From the NCBI RefSeq assembly GCF_963678635.1, contig NC_087062.1, positions 89,627,845 to 89,691,844 on the forward strand: 64,000 bases of DNA. Reading direction: 5' to 3'. The notes below the pieces were generated by a model, which saw only the letters and a list, made by a program, of their open reading frames with translations, was not told where the DNA came from and made no database searches. Made by a program: the position numbers and the translations under genes. Shown here one piece after another: positions 48,690 through 60,237 of the stretch; within the stretch, counting starts at the first letter, position 1; each line of letters begins with the position of its first letter. This stretch comes from Symsagittifera roscoffensis. Lineage: Eukaryota > Xenacoelomorpha > Acoela > Convolutidae.

Positions 48690-48929
48690 AACAACTAATG
48701 ATATGATGATTTGTTTGATGTATTGAATTTGTCTGTATTGAGTGAAATGTTTGAATAATTTGAATGATCTTACAGAATTTCAGATCAGCAGATGGAGCTA
48801 ACGAAGAAGGCAATGCATTTAAGTTTTTTTTATGTAATCAACTTTCAATTTTTACAAAGAGTTGAAGCTGTACAAATACGGCAAAAAAGAGAAGAAAGGA
48901 AAGAGAAAAAAATGTTCTTGAAAAACAAA

Positions 48930-49040
48930 AACTTTCCCTGTACTGGAGTCGACCACGAACCTAGAGACCAATAGTACTGCCACCTGAGCCATATGCTCTC
49001 CTTTTACATGGTCAAACTTATGCCACTGACTAAGTGGATA
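48930..49040 (-). mobile_element. tRNA-like SINE segment
   Basis: On the minus strand, ATGGCTCAGGTGGCAGTACT (A-box-like) is followed by GGTTCGTGGTCGACTCC (B-box-like) at normal tRNA spacing. Acceptor-stem pairing is not convincing, so this is taken as a SINE head or tRNA pseudogene. Confidence 0.5.
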
Positions 49041-49239
49041 GCAAACACATGCTATTAAAAACATCAACAACAGGATAAGTGAACACTTGATGAGCATTTT
49101 GTTTGCGTTTGTGGTTGGAAAAAATGGACCGTGTAATATGAAACTACGCTGCGCTTGTTTTATGAAAAAGCACTGTTCTGAAAAGTTTGATACTCTTACT
49201 GGGCTAAACGTTTGTATTTGCCAATAAACTAAAACAAGA

Positions 49240-50110
49240 CTGCTCGTGTCAGAGCGAAGCCCTGAATGTTCCGACTACCTTTGAAGTTTAAGGAGCAGTA
49301 ATAACCTATAAAAATAAAATGTAATAAAATAAAATGAAATTTTTTTCTCTAAAATTTGATTTTTTTTGAATTAAAAATCATCCCCCCACACGCCATATAA
49401 AGTACGAAAGAATAGATTTCGCTCCTTGTAACAAATCAATTATGGCAAATAAGCTTCTTCCAACCAATTTGGAACGATTTCTAAGACGGATTAAATCTCC
49501 GCTTACGCGTTAATAGCGCGAATTATATCGCGCTTTAATTGTCCCAAATTGGCAATCTTTAAACCCCCATAACTTTACAAAAAATGATCACAGGTGAAAT
49601 ATCTTTTCAAATTTAAGCTCAGGACAACAATACCTTTTGAATGGTATAAAAAAATTCCGTCAAAAATGGCTAGTTAAAAAGTCGAAATTTGTCTGAAGAA
49701 AAAAAAACCCACACCGAGCACAAATATTCCGTTACTTTCGTATCGAAAGTCGGAACAACAAGACTGCTGTTATATCAGTTCAAAGACCTGAATGTTCCGA
49801 CTGCCCCTTAATCCATATCGAATAGTTAAAAACGTATAAATAGATAATGTTGAAAAAACTTTAAACTCGCGTTAAGCTTTCAGGATTATCGATAAAATCT
49901 ACAAAGCCTGCCTAAATTAGTCAAGAGCATGGCAAAACAAACATTTTTCGAATTCCCAAAACTTTGCAGAAATTCATTGGAGATTAAATATATTTTTAAA
50001 TGCGAGTCGTTATCTTCAACGAGGCATACAATTGCTGCGCTAAAAACTCTTAGTTCGATCACCGAAAATTGACAATAAAAAACCACTCCAAGCAAAAATA
50101 TTCCATTTTA
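49240..50110. repeat. Two diverged direct repeats about 0.5 kb apart
   Basis: CAAGACTGCTCGTGTCAG with CCTGAATGTTCCGACTACC near 49236-49285 returns as CAAGACTGCTGTTATATCAG with CCTGAATGTTCCGACTGCC near 49758-49808. Both are followed by AT-rich sequence ending in AAATATTCC. A perfect AGCGCGA-ATTATA-TCGCGCT inverted repeat lies near 49515. No coding potential. Confidence 0.5.
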
Positions 50111-50940
50111 TTCGGAAGTCAAACAATGAAATATTTGTTGACGTGCTTTAAATGCAGCCCAATTTTACAGTAAACAGTTTCGTCCGAGAAATTAAGAACT
50201 GACCGTTTAATTGCGTGTTGCTAAATCAATAAAATTCAACTGGCCAATAAGCAATTTGGTATCATAATCAAAATTTAACTGGTCGCTTTTTAAGCGCCGA
50301 TGAACGATTCAGAAACTTACTAATGAAAATTCTTTCGCAGCAAAAATGCCTAAAATTTGTACATACTATAAGTGGTTGTTGCCGGACATCAAGCCGAATA
50401 GTAAAATTAGGCACTTCAAGCTAAACATTTCTCATAAAATCATTAAATATGATTAATAATTAATAAGAACCGTTTTAAAGAATTTCTCAATTAAGTTAAA
50501 TTTCTTTACAGGTAGTTGCCTTTTTCATAATTTTTGAGCCTCTCTTTGATCCTTTGGAATATTGAAATTTAAACATTGTTAAAAGGGTTTTTCACGTTTA
50601 TAATTTATGCCTTTCGAAATGAAAGTTAAGCAACTCAAGGTCTTTGTGTAGTTCAAATTGCGACTTGATTTCACTTCAGCTTGAAATCCTGTCGGCCTTT
50701 TGTCCTAGACCTCGGATTAGTGTATTTTATTTCGTGCATTCAGTTGACTTTAACATTTCATTTTGAGCTCAATTCAAATTTATTTGCTAAAAGGACAGCA
50801 AATAATGCTCTCCACACAAGAAAAAGAAATGGCGCGAAAAAACGTTAACGACTTCTAGCTTCTCAAGTGGCATCTAATTGTTAAATTTCCCTACAGAATA
50901 AAAAAACTAATACTAATAGGCTTTTGATTTTTTTCCAGCT
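50111..50940. other. Non-genic stretch with MITE remnants
   Basis: No gene seen. CGATGAACGATTCAGAAACTT near 50299 and GAAATGGCGCGAAAAAACG near 50826 are traces of the AAGAGTCGATGAACG family. Confidence 0.4.
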
Positions 50941-50949
50941 TTAATAGGC

Positions 50950-51105
50950 TTTACCTCCAGCTTTAACCAAGCCCTAGGTGTCCTTTAACGAACAAAATTT
51001 TGGTTCACCTATCTTTTTTTAACTCCTCGTTTTTTTTCAACTCATCTTTTTTATGATTGTGTTGTATTGCAAGTGGTGCGAAGCTCCGCTTCGCATTTGT
51101 GTAAC
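50950..51105 (+). mobile_element. Dispersed repeat with paired ends (copy B)
   Basis: CCAGCTTTAACCAAGCCCTAG with GTGTCC, then AAATTTTGGTTCACCTATCT-like sequence, and the end TATTGCAAGTGGTGCGAAGC then TCCGCTTCGCATTTGTGT (palindrome 51078-51094). Same block order as copy A at 21.76 kb. Confidence 0.65.
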
Positions 51106-52184
51106 AAATATCAGCAAGCGATCCAATTTTATCAATTTTTTTTAGGTTTAGAAAGGTTTAACTGTTTAAAAATGGAAGATGATGCTTACACAAAACAATT
51201 TTAATATATTTTTTTATTGAATAGGCCAAGCAACAGCAATCGTTTATGGGGAAAACTGAGTCAAGAAAAATCAATCGGACTAAATTTATTTCTAATAAAG
51301 CTTAAATCAAATGATCAAATATATGATTATTAGTAAGAGATTTTATGGAAAATTTACTGGCAATTTGCGTTTCTTTGATCAATACTATTTCAGCTAATTT
51401 AACTACTTCAGGCTCCATTTTAGCAATGTTTTTGGCATCGGAGATCATGCTTTCTTTTTCAGTGATAAATTGAAATCGATGTCATTTTGAGCAAAATTTC
51501 ACAAACACCACCAAAATTTTAAATGGAGCGTGAACATGTTTTCAGATTTTGTTCAGAAAATTTTTATTTAACGCCACCTTGAAAAAATGAAACTCATGTT
51601 CATTTACGCTAGCATCTGGGATCCTCCGGTACCTATTGCTCACCTTTGTACCAGATACTGATTTCAAAAACTCAAAACTCTACTCTAACGGGATTAGCTT
51701 AGCTCGCCGAGCAAATACAAGTAGGAATAAGAACAGGTTGCTGTGCAAATAGCATATAAAAACCGACCTACAGAAAAACTCAATAAAAGAGCTTTTTTTT
51801 AAAAAAAAAATTGGGTCGCTTTTTGTTCGTGGTTCGATGAGAAAGTCTAAACAAAAATCTAGAACTTAGTCATTTTCAAAAGCATTAGTTAAAAACATAG
51901 TTTCGACAGGTTTTCATCAAAAAAGCAAAATAAAAAAATGAAAAATTTGAAAAATTTTTTCTTCATTTTCTTGCAGAATTTTTTTAATTAAAATTTTCTG
52001 AAAAAGGAGCTTAAAGAAACTTCGAAAACTAAATTAAACGGATTCAAATTGTTTTTTCACAGCTTAGCTTGAAGTATAATAGGTGATTATTTTAAGCCTA
52101 TTATAAGATCTACTCGCTCGCTTTACCCGCGAAATTAGACTAAAACTAAAAAAAATTTAAGCCGGTTTTCTCAACACTGCGATT
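51106..52184. other. Non-genic AT-rich stretch
   Basis: No gene or clear repeat is seen. Confidence 0.5.
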
Positions 52185-53153
52185 TTTTTGGTGTCGGACA
52201 TTCTAACTTGCCTTTGAAATAGTTAATTATTTCGGAGTAAGCTTCAAAAAAAATGAAATTAAAACTTGAACGATAAATTGAACTTTGATTAACTTAGGAT
52301 TTCTCTTTAAAATATATGCGATCTCGATAAATAAGCCTCAGTGCAACCCTTCGACAAGATTCAAACAAGCTTGAGACAAGATTAGAGAGGAAAAATAGAA
52401 ATCAGAAAAGTAGATTCGACGAAGAACGCGGTGCTGTAGCATTTTTTCAGCTTAGGCTGTGCCTTAGTAGTCAATGTGTAGAATTTGGAAAATGATCTCC
52501 TACAGACAGTTGAATGATGAACTACAGACGGCAAAAACGCTTTCGTTTGAGGGAACCCCATTTCAAATGAAAGAAGTTTTCAATGGAAATTTAAAAGTTT
52601 TTGCTGTGTATGCGAAGTTCAAAAGATCTGTGAACTTTTTCCATTTCGGAAATGCAAATACAGAAGTCATATGAAGAAGTCCAGTGATACAGTATCTTGA
52701 AGCCTTTTCAGTCGTGATTCGAATGATTTAAAGATACTGTATCACTGGACTTCTTCGGATGACTTCTGTGTTTGCATTTCCGAAATGGAAAAAGTTCACA
52801 GATCTTTTGAACTTCGCATACACAGCAAAAACTTTTAAATTTCCATTGAAAACTTCTTTCATTTGAAATGGGTTTCCCTCAAACGAAAACGTTTTTGCCG
52901 TCTGTAGTTCATCATTCAACTCTCTGTAGGAGATCATTTTCCAATTTTTCCTCTCTAATCTTGTCTCAAGCTTATTTGAATCTTGTCGAAGGGTTGCACT
53001 GAGGCTTATTTATCGAGATCGCATATATTTTAAAGAGAAATCCTAAGTTAATCAAAGTTCAATTTATCGTTCAAGTTTTAATTTCATTTTTTTTGAAGCT
53101 TCGAAACAATTAACTATTTCAAAGGCAAGTTAGAATGTCCGACACCAAAAAAA
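52185..53153. repeat. Large imperfect palindrome with 30-nt loop
   Basis: Left arm about 52185-52698 and right arm about 52729-53153 are inverted copies. Over roughly 200 bp next to the centre only about six differences are seen, so the arms are about 97% identical there. The left arm has an extra segment of about 88 bp (52396-52483) containing CAGCTTAGGCTGTGCC, related to the block starting copies A and B. The loop holds TTTTCAGTCGTGATTCGAA, which recurs at 56456. Each arm carries a matching open frame pointing to the centre (52474-52674 + and 52728-52937 -, 66 and 69 codons, including NPFQMKEVFNGNLKVFAVYA or a close variant). I do not recognise this protein. Confidence 0.85.
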
Positions 53154-53264
53154 ACTTGAAAACGAAGCTAGACCTCAAGTTTCAAAATAAAACCCACAGA
53201 AAGTTGGAAAAGAGTCAAGGAACGGATTTGGAACTGAGTGTACTGGCCACCCTACCTTTACACT

Positions 53265-53350
53265 TGCGTTTCGATAGTGGAGTTTCGAAACAAAAAATCA
53301 TCACGATCTATGAGTCTGAACTACGTTCATCGACTTCTAAATTTTATTGG
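53265..53350 (-). repeat. Partial AAGAGTCGATGAACG-MITE, inverted
   Basis: TTTCGATAGTGGAGTTTCG is followed by ATCACGATCTATGAGTCTGA and ACTACGTTCATCGACTTCTA. This is the reverse complement of the 5' end of the MITE at 44297. Confidence 0.6.
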
Positions 53351-53898
53351 TCCACTTTCACAAAATGAAGAAGATTGATCAAAAAAGTATCAATCTATTC
53401 TATTAACTGGATGCGCTTCAAGGTTGCATTTCAACTTAAGGTCATCATGTTCAGCGTGAATTTTAATAGTCGAGAACACCTTCAAAACAGGCGTACCCCC
53501 AGGATTTCTAGGCTTCGCCAATCTTAATGATTACCACTACCCCATATTGCAGGGAATTCCTTGATATTCGCGTATGCTTACCATGTGAATTACGCCTTTA
53601 TAGGGGTGCAAATGTGTTAACAGGCGCCGTAGAGGGGGAAAACTACAGAAAGTAAAATGTATTAAGAAATATTTGTGGGTTAAGAATCGAAACACTGTGG
53701 GAAAAGGCTTATCGAATCTAATAAGTTAAAACAAAAATACAGTGCATCAAACTTAAACGCATTCTGAAATCGCCAACTAATTAGCAATGATCAGGGCTCA
53801 ATTTCAACTCTGTTATGATTTCCCGAGATACCAAAGATGCACTGTATTTCATCAGTTGGGTCTTTGACCCTCGGTTTTTTGTTTGCTTGTTTTATCTG
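53351..53898. other. Region beyond the 3' end of Capicua
   Basis: No gene is seen. Sequence is less T-rich than elsewhere but no recognisable frame is present. Confidence 0.4.
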
Positions 53899-53899
53899 T

Positions 53900-53905
53900 T
53901 TTATT
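53900..53905 (-). terminator. Polyadenylation signal of Capicua
   Basis: An exact AATAAA on the minus strand begins 19 nt after the TGA stop. The very short 3' UTR this implies has not been tested against transcripts. Confidence 0.55.
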
Positions 53906-53924
53906 TCTTGCCAGTCCTGTTCGA

Positions 53925-56900
53925 TCAGGCGTCGCTGTTCGAAGCTACAAGAGGCGATTTCATCTGGTTCAGTTCTTTGTTTTCCTTGGTAGCTGACCCC
54001 TGTGCACTGTTTGTGGCTACAGTAGAAGAAGCACCGGATGCTATGGATGCTGAGGAGGATCCTCCGTTAATGGCGGCTCTTGTCTGCTTCATGTACTGCT
54101 GTCTCACTTCTCTCAATACCTTCAGGAATCTCTCGCGACTGCCGAACAGCTGGTGGTTGCGCTGGAACCACTCGTTGATCACGTTGTCTGAAATCAAAAT
54201 TCGTCGTCTCTTTAATGTCTAAGGAGGACTCGGCTAATCAAATTCGTCGAAACAAAAAACATAGCCACCTGACAGTCGGAATTTTCCATAGAAAAACAAT
54301 CTAACTTGTTTTTTTTCAAAAATCTCCAACTTTTGAATTTCGAAGAAAAAAATAGATAGCCTTAAAGCTCTTTGAAATTGTAGAACAATTTATGATGGAC
54401 AATTTTTTGTTAAAATTAACCCATTTTGACAAAACTGGATCAATAGGTAAAACTTTTATTTCGCTGGGAAATCTGATAATTAATTTCCATTTTCGAAATT
54501 AGACGTCGATCACATTTTTTGTGACCTTTACCCTTCTGCTGTTCGATAGTGGAGTTTGCCTTCCTTTTAGCAAAAGAAATGCAATGAACTTTAAAAAAAA
54601 TCACAAGTCAAACCGCGAAAAATCAAAATTGAGCGTGAACACATTTTAAAGACTTTTTCCTGAAAAAAAAATCAGAAAAACCTATATAAGAGTCTCCACT
54701 AAGTTTATTACTCTTAAAAATTGTCAAAACTTTACTATATCATTTACGTAATAAGGATAATTTACCATTCGGGTAGAGCTCCTTCGAGATCAATTCAAAC
54801 GCAATCGCCCTTCGCCTAGTCAAAAGTTTGTTCGAGTTCGCGCTGGCTCCATTTGGCTTTCCGTTGTTCTTTTCGTCCACTGAAAGCAGATCACAACGTT
54901 GAGTAATGACTATTCCATAAAATTGTTTGATGACAATGCGTAAATAAAATATTAATAATCACCGAGTTTCAAACGATTAAACTTTAGTGTTACGTTACCT
55001 GGCATTCCATTGGAGTCGGCCAACGGAGTCATCTGTTTAACATTTTCGGTTAGCGCCACAGAAGCTGCAGTGGATGCCATGTTTCCAGAAGTGGACTGCT
55101 TCCTCTGCATTTCATCGCCGGATCCGCATGCCACCTCACTTCTCGCATCAACACCCGCTGCTGGAAAAGAATAATGTAAAAGTCCCAATTACTAGATTTT
55201 GCTTTTTTCGGATCCCGATTACTAATTTCAATGCTTTTTGAGATTTGATATAATCTTTTCTTACTTCAATGAATGGCTATTTAGAAGAGTTACTTATTGA
55301 AGAGTTATTTCTGACTTAGTAATTGATAATAGTAGAAATAGTCATCTTTCCAATAACAGCAGCAACGTTTCAGCTGTTATGGGGAAAGTCTCTCAGGTAT
55401 CTCCTCTCACTTGCGCTGAAGACATGGAACGAAGAGTACCTTGGTAAGATCCTCTTCGTTTTCGAGGGTAGAGGGAGTCCACGGTGACAGTGTCTGCAAT
55501 CTGCTTGTTCAGATCCCCCAACATCGTCCTCGAAGACCTCCCTGGCAGTTTGGAGAACTTGGTTGTAAAGTCCACTTCCTCCAACATCCTGGCAGCAGAA
55601 CAAATTCCATGGTCAAATATTAATACTGACCAGTCAATTTTTGACATACTCAAAGTTGTCTATCACAGTAGAATCTTCATCCTCTGTATTTCATTTGATA
55701 TGTACAAATTCCAGACAGTTCGCATTAAACAAATTCCAACGAACCTTACCACAATTGACTTATCAACCGAAACGAAGTGAGATTTTTACGACTTACATCC
55801 TATTATGAAAATTTGAATCTATTTCTCACTTTTCAACATTTGCATTTTGGTTTCTGAAGCTCACAGTCACTTCCTGCTTAGACTTGTCCGACAAATCGCC
55901 CCCCTTTTCCTGCTGTTGCTGTGTCACCGTTGTATTCATTCGAAGATCTTGGGGCTCGTGGTCCACTTCTATTAACTCGTCTTCCATCTCTGATTCGTTC
56001 ATTCCTTTGCAGTCCTGAAATAGAACTCTTATAGAAATAGTATTCTTTATACACTCAGATCGGCCGCCCATAACACTTGTGGTTCAAAAAATCAACAATT
56101 AAGACATGCACGTAGCAGCATTTAGCAAACTTTAAATTTTTCAAATGAAAAACCAACTTGTACCCTAAAACCGACAGTAATTTAAAAAGAATTGAGAAAA
56201 AAACTTTTTTGATTTTTTTGGGACTATGGTCGGAACATTCTGTGCTTGCTATTTGTACAGCAACCGGCTATCCTTGTTTAGATCATTGAAAATGGGGAGG
56301 AATTTTGTATTTGGGTATTCAGTTTTTGTTCCGACCGTTGAAAATGGGGAGGAACTTAGTATTCGGTTGTGTTTTGAATTTTTTGTTTTCCGCGCAAAAT
56401 CAGCTACCAAAAATAATAATCGGACTGTGTTGAGTGATATATCATAATAAAGCCCTTTCAGTCGTGATTCGAACGACATTCAAAAAAAATTGAGTAAAAC
56501 CCGTTTGAACTTTTTGATTTTTGGTCTAATTTCGAGCGAAGAAATCGAGCGACCAGGCTTTTTATGCTTAATTTAGGCCGTTTACAATAGCTTATTTGTG
56601 CCTAATTTTAGTTTCACTCGAGTAAAATTAGTTTTTGAAGTTTTATAACGCGATTTTCAGCGAAATTTTCAGATTTTTAATGACTTTTTTGTTTTTCTAC
56701 TCATTTTTCCACAAAAACTGTTTTCCAATTTGCCTATTTTACTGTGACGGTCGCATATGCCTAAGTTCTAGTTTTTCATTCAGATCCTTTTATCGCACCA
56801 CGCAGAAAAAACGAAACGGACTTGAATTTTTTTTGTATTTTTTAAGACTATGGTCGGAACATTCTGTGCTACTTGCACAGTAACCGGCTATCCTTTTATT

Positions 56901-59900
56901 GAATATGTTATTAATTAATCGAAACGCAATCAAAAATTTTTCGAGAAAATATTAGATCCACCCCTGCAATTAACACCAACTCTTCATTTAATTGGCAATT
57001 AAAGATTACTGATCGAGTCGAGTCATTGGGCCCAGAAACGGAGGTGATTTTTTTCTAACATTCAAGATAACGAAACATACTTTTGGCGAGGATTCGACAC
57101 TCTGCTGCTTCGTTTGTTTCACACCTGCAGGTCTTGTGCATGGTACGTTTGCAAGGGGCGCCTTCACAATTCGGGATCCATTGGGTTCAGCGGAAGTACA
57201 ACTGGTGCTGCAGCTACTGGGACTGTCTGATATGAAACCCTTGTTTGAGCCTTTGGGCGAGCGAGAGGAGGGTTGTTTGGTGTGAGACGATGACTTGATG
57301 GAAATTTCAGAGTCGTCGATTTCCATCGCCAGCTAGACAAAAATAAAATTTACTCAAGTACAACAAATCTGAAGAATGCCTAACTTGTCCTCTTATGATC
57401 AAATAAGATAATGATCAAACTGATGCTATCTTATTTTATCTTAAGTTGGCCAGCTCATGATATTTCCCAATCCCCACTCAAGATTCCCCCTAATTGGCAG
57501 AATCCACTACGATCACACAATCTTGCCGATAAAGCTTTGCTAGAAAACAACGCAGATTTATTAGCGATCAAGTAATTGGCGTTGAAATGGTGACTCACTG
57601 CTCTAGAATTTGAAGCAGAGTTCTCCAGGCCAACTGAGGATGACTTTCTGTCCCCGTAGAGCGTCCTTGGGTTGTAAGGCTTCGCAAACGTAAGCAAACC
57701 TGTAGGACAGGGCGTGTTCACCATGTGTGAATACCCAGAGCTAGTCTGATCACATTTCCTGTGTGAGTCGCTGAGAGACATGGAAACGCCGCGAGAATGA
57801 GCCTCTCGCTCTTTGTCAGTTCTGGCCATCTGACTATATGTCTGAGACAGTTTAGATGTTCCTAGTTGCTGAGACAAAAGCGAACCGCTACTTCTGTTGA
57901 TGTTACTGCTGCTATCAACCGAGTAGGTCCTACTAGTCCTCGGCAAACTCAAGTTTTCTGCTCGTTGCAACATCGACGCAGTATGGTCGGCGAGTGGTTT
58001 GTACTGCGGTAGACCCATGCCCAGTGTTGCATCTACAGCTGGACTGGCGTTCAGATGGTTAGCGCTACGTTTAGCCGAAGGCTCTCCAAATAAACCGGCG
58101 TTGAGCAAGCTAGCTGCAGACAGCGAACTGGCAGAAGAAGTTAACTGATTGGGAAAGTAAGGCATGGAATCGTTGAATGCTTTGGAGCTTCCGGTTAGTA
58201 ACTCGGATGCAGTTTTAGGCAATGATGCAGAGGCCACGGACTGGAGCAAAGCTCTCATGTAGATATCATTGGTTGCCGACTGCATCTGACTCACCAACTG
58301 GTTCTGTAGTCCCATTTGATGGAGTCCCAGAAAGGAAGACATTGCCAGGGGGTTAGCAGCTGCAGCGTAGGATGCGGCGGCCGCGTTCATCTGTTGCAGA
58401 GAAGATAAAGGCCCTCCTCCATAACTGCTGCTCCTCATTCTTTGGAACTCCTTTGCTTTGATATCGGCAAGACTCTCAGTCGGTACTCGAGATGAGTTCC
58501 CATTGAGCTTCGGTGTACTTGAAGATGTTACGTCATCGACTATTACGTCATCATCGTCAAAATCAACATTGGGCAGTCCATCTACGTCATCTCCATCGAC
58601 ACTTAACACCGACTGCGATCGTCCTTGAGGCGTAGCCGGATTGAACTGTTCGCTTTGTTTCGAAGAGTAGAGTTGCACGTTTGGTTGCTTGCCACTGTTC
58701 GTAGATGCTTCTTGGTTCAAATCGTCTTCAGCCAACTTGCTTCCACTCTTCGATTTTCGCTTTTCTTTTTTAGCTGAGGAGTAGCGCATGTCTGGGTATT
58801 TCTCTTTGAATTTTTCTTTGATCTGTAAAAAAAAACTTTAATTTTAGATCTTAAAATCTATCAGACTCATAAAAGCTCAAAAACCGCAATTTCGTCCGTT
58901 AAATTTGATCTGTTTTCTAATTACCATTTTATTTTTTGTATAACTTTCTTACATTTTCATTCATGACAGCTAATACGTTCGAATACGACTATGAAAGAAC
59001 AGTCTTAGAGAAAAGAAAAAGTCGGCGCTAATGATATCTATGAGTGTACCTCTTGGGCAAGCTTCTGATAGGACTGCTTCTCGTCCTCTGGCAACGAGTA
59101 CCACATTTCTCCCAGCTTCCGTGATATTTCCCTGTTGTCCAGGCCTTTGTTCTCCTCTTGCACTCGCTGTCTCTGCCGCTTGCTGAACACCATGAACGCA
59201 TTCATCGGTCGCGGAATCTTCTCCTCGGAACCCGTCAGATGCGACCTATCCTCCGCACTAGACTTCGATCCCTAATTACACAACAACACAAATTAGTGTT
59301 TATTAATTTCATTTCATCAACCAGATTTTATGACAAAACCTATAAGGTCCATCTTTATAAAATTAGGAACTATTATCCTAGTGCATTCACCGAATGGTAT
59401 CAAAACTGATCCATGTACGTTGTCTGCCGGCGAGCCAATAATTCTCAGCCCAGAAATTCAGCCAGAAAATGCAGTAGTTCTTAAGCCGTGGAACAACATC
59501 GGTTTGATCCTTTCCCTCGTGAATAAATAGTCTTAATACTTGAAAAAACTAACCCAAATATAAATTTCATTGGTCAAATAAACTAACTTTTCTTCTGTTC
59601 AGTTATTTTTCTTTAAAAAAAAACATCAATATTATCGAGGTAAGAAAAAGAATTGACCTCTTCTTCCTCGATTGGGGAGAAAATATCTTTGCAATTACGG
59701 GAGGAAAAATCGACCTTCATTTTTCGATTGAAAAAGTAAATATCCAATTGGCATCAAAATACCTTTTTGCGATTGTTTATACAACTGGTTGAGAAACTGC
59801 GTCTTTTGATGGCTCCGATCGAAGAAGAACATCCATCGGCTGGGAGGTCCACTCCGAAGCCGACCAGAGGTCTCCTACTGAGGAGCAGCTGGCGCGCCTG

Positions 59901-60197
59901 TTCCGCAGACTGCATGCTCACGTCCAGGGGCGAGCCAGACTTAGCGAGGGTGGAAGAATGTGACTCATCAACCTCATTCACTGGAACAACAGATAAAAAT
60001 CAGTTTTTTAAGAATCAGATATTTGCAGATCTGGAGTTCGCAAATAGAGGACTCGAACCCATGACCTGCTACTTCACTTCGGTCACGGCTGGAGGGGTCC
60101 CAGTGTCATCCGCCTACTCAAGGTGGGACCGGCTGCGGCAAAATGGATGACATCTCCCCCTCCCCCACGGTTGGTCCTGCACTGAGCAGGCCGGGGG

Positions 60198-60237
<40 letters not shown>

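Noticed and set aside
53135-53368. 77-codon open frame beginning MSDTKKNLK at the edge of the palindrome
   Set aside because: It runs into a MITE remnant and shows no recognisable domain; its start is duplicated only because it lies in the palindrome arm.
55393-55439. Longer form of Capicua exon 7, ending at the GTGAGA donor near 55410
   Set aside because: That donor gives a phase that breaks the reading frame of the next exon; the donor at 55439 keeps it.
59767-60150. 127-codon plus-strand open frame
   Set aside because: It is opposite a Capicua exon and then enters the inserted retroposon; no domain is visible.
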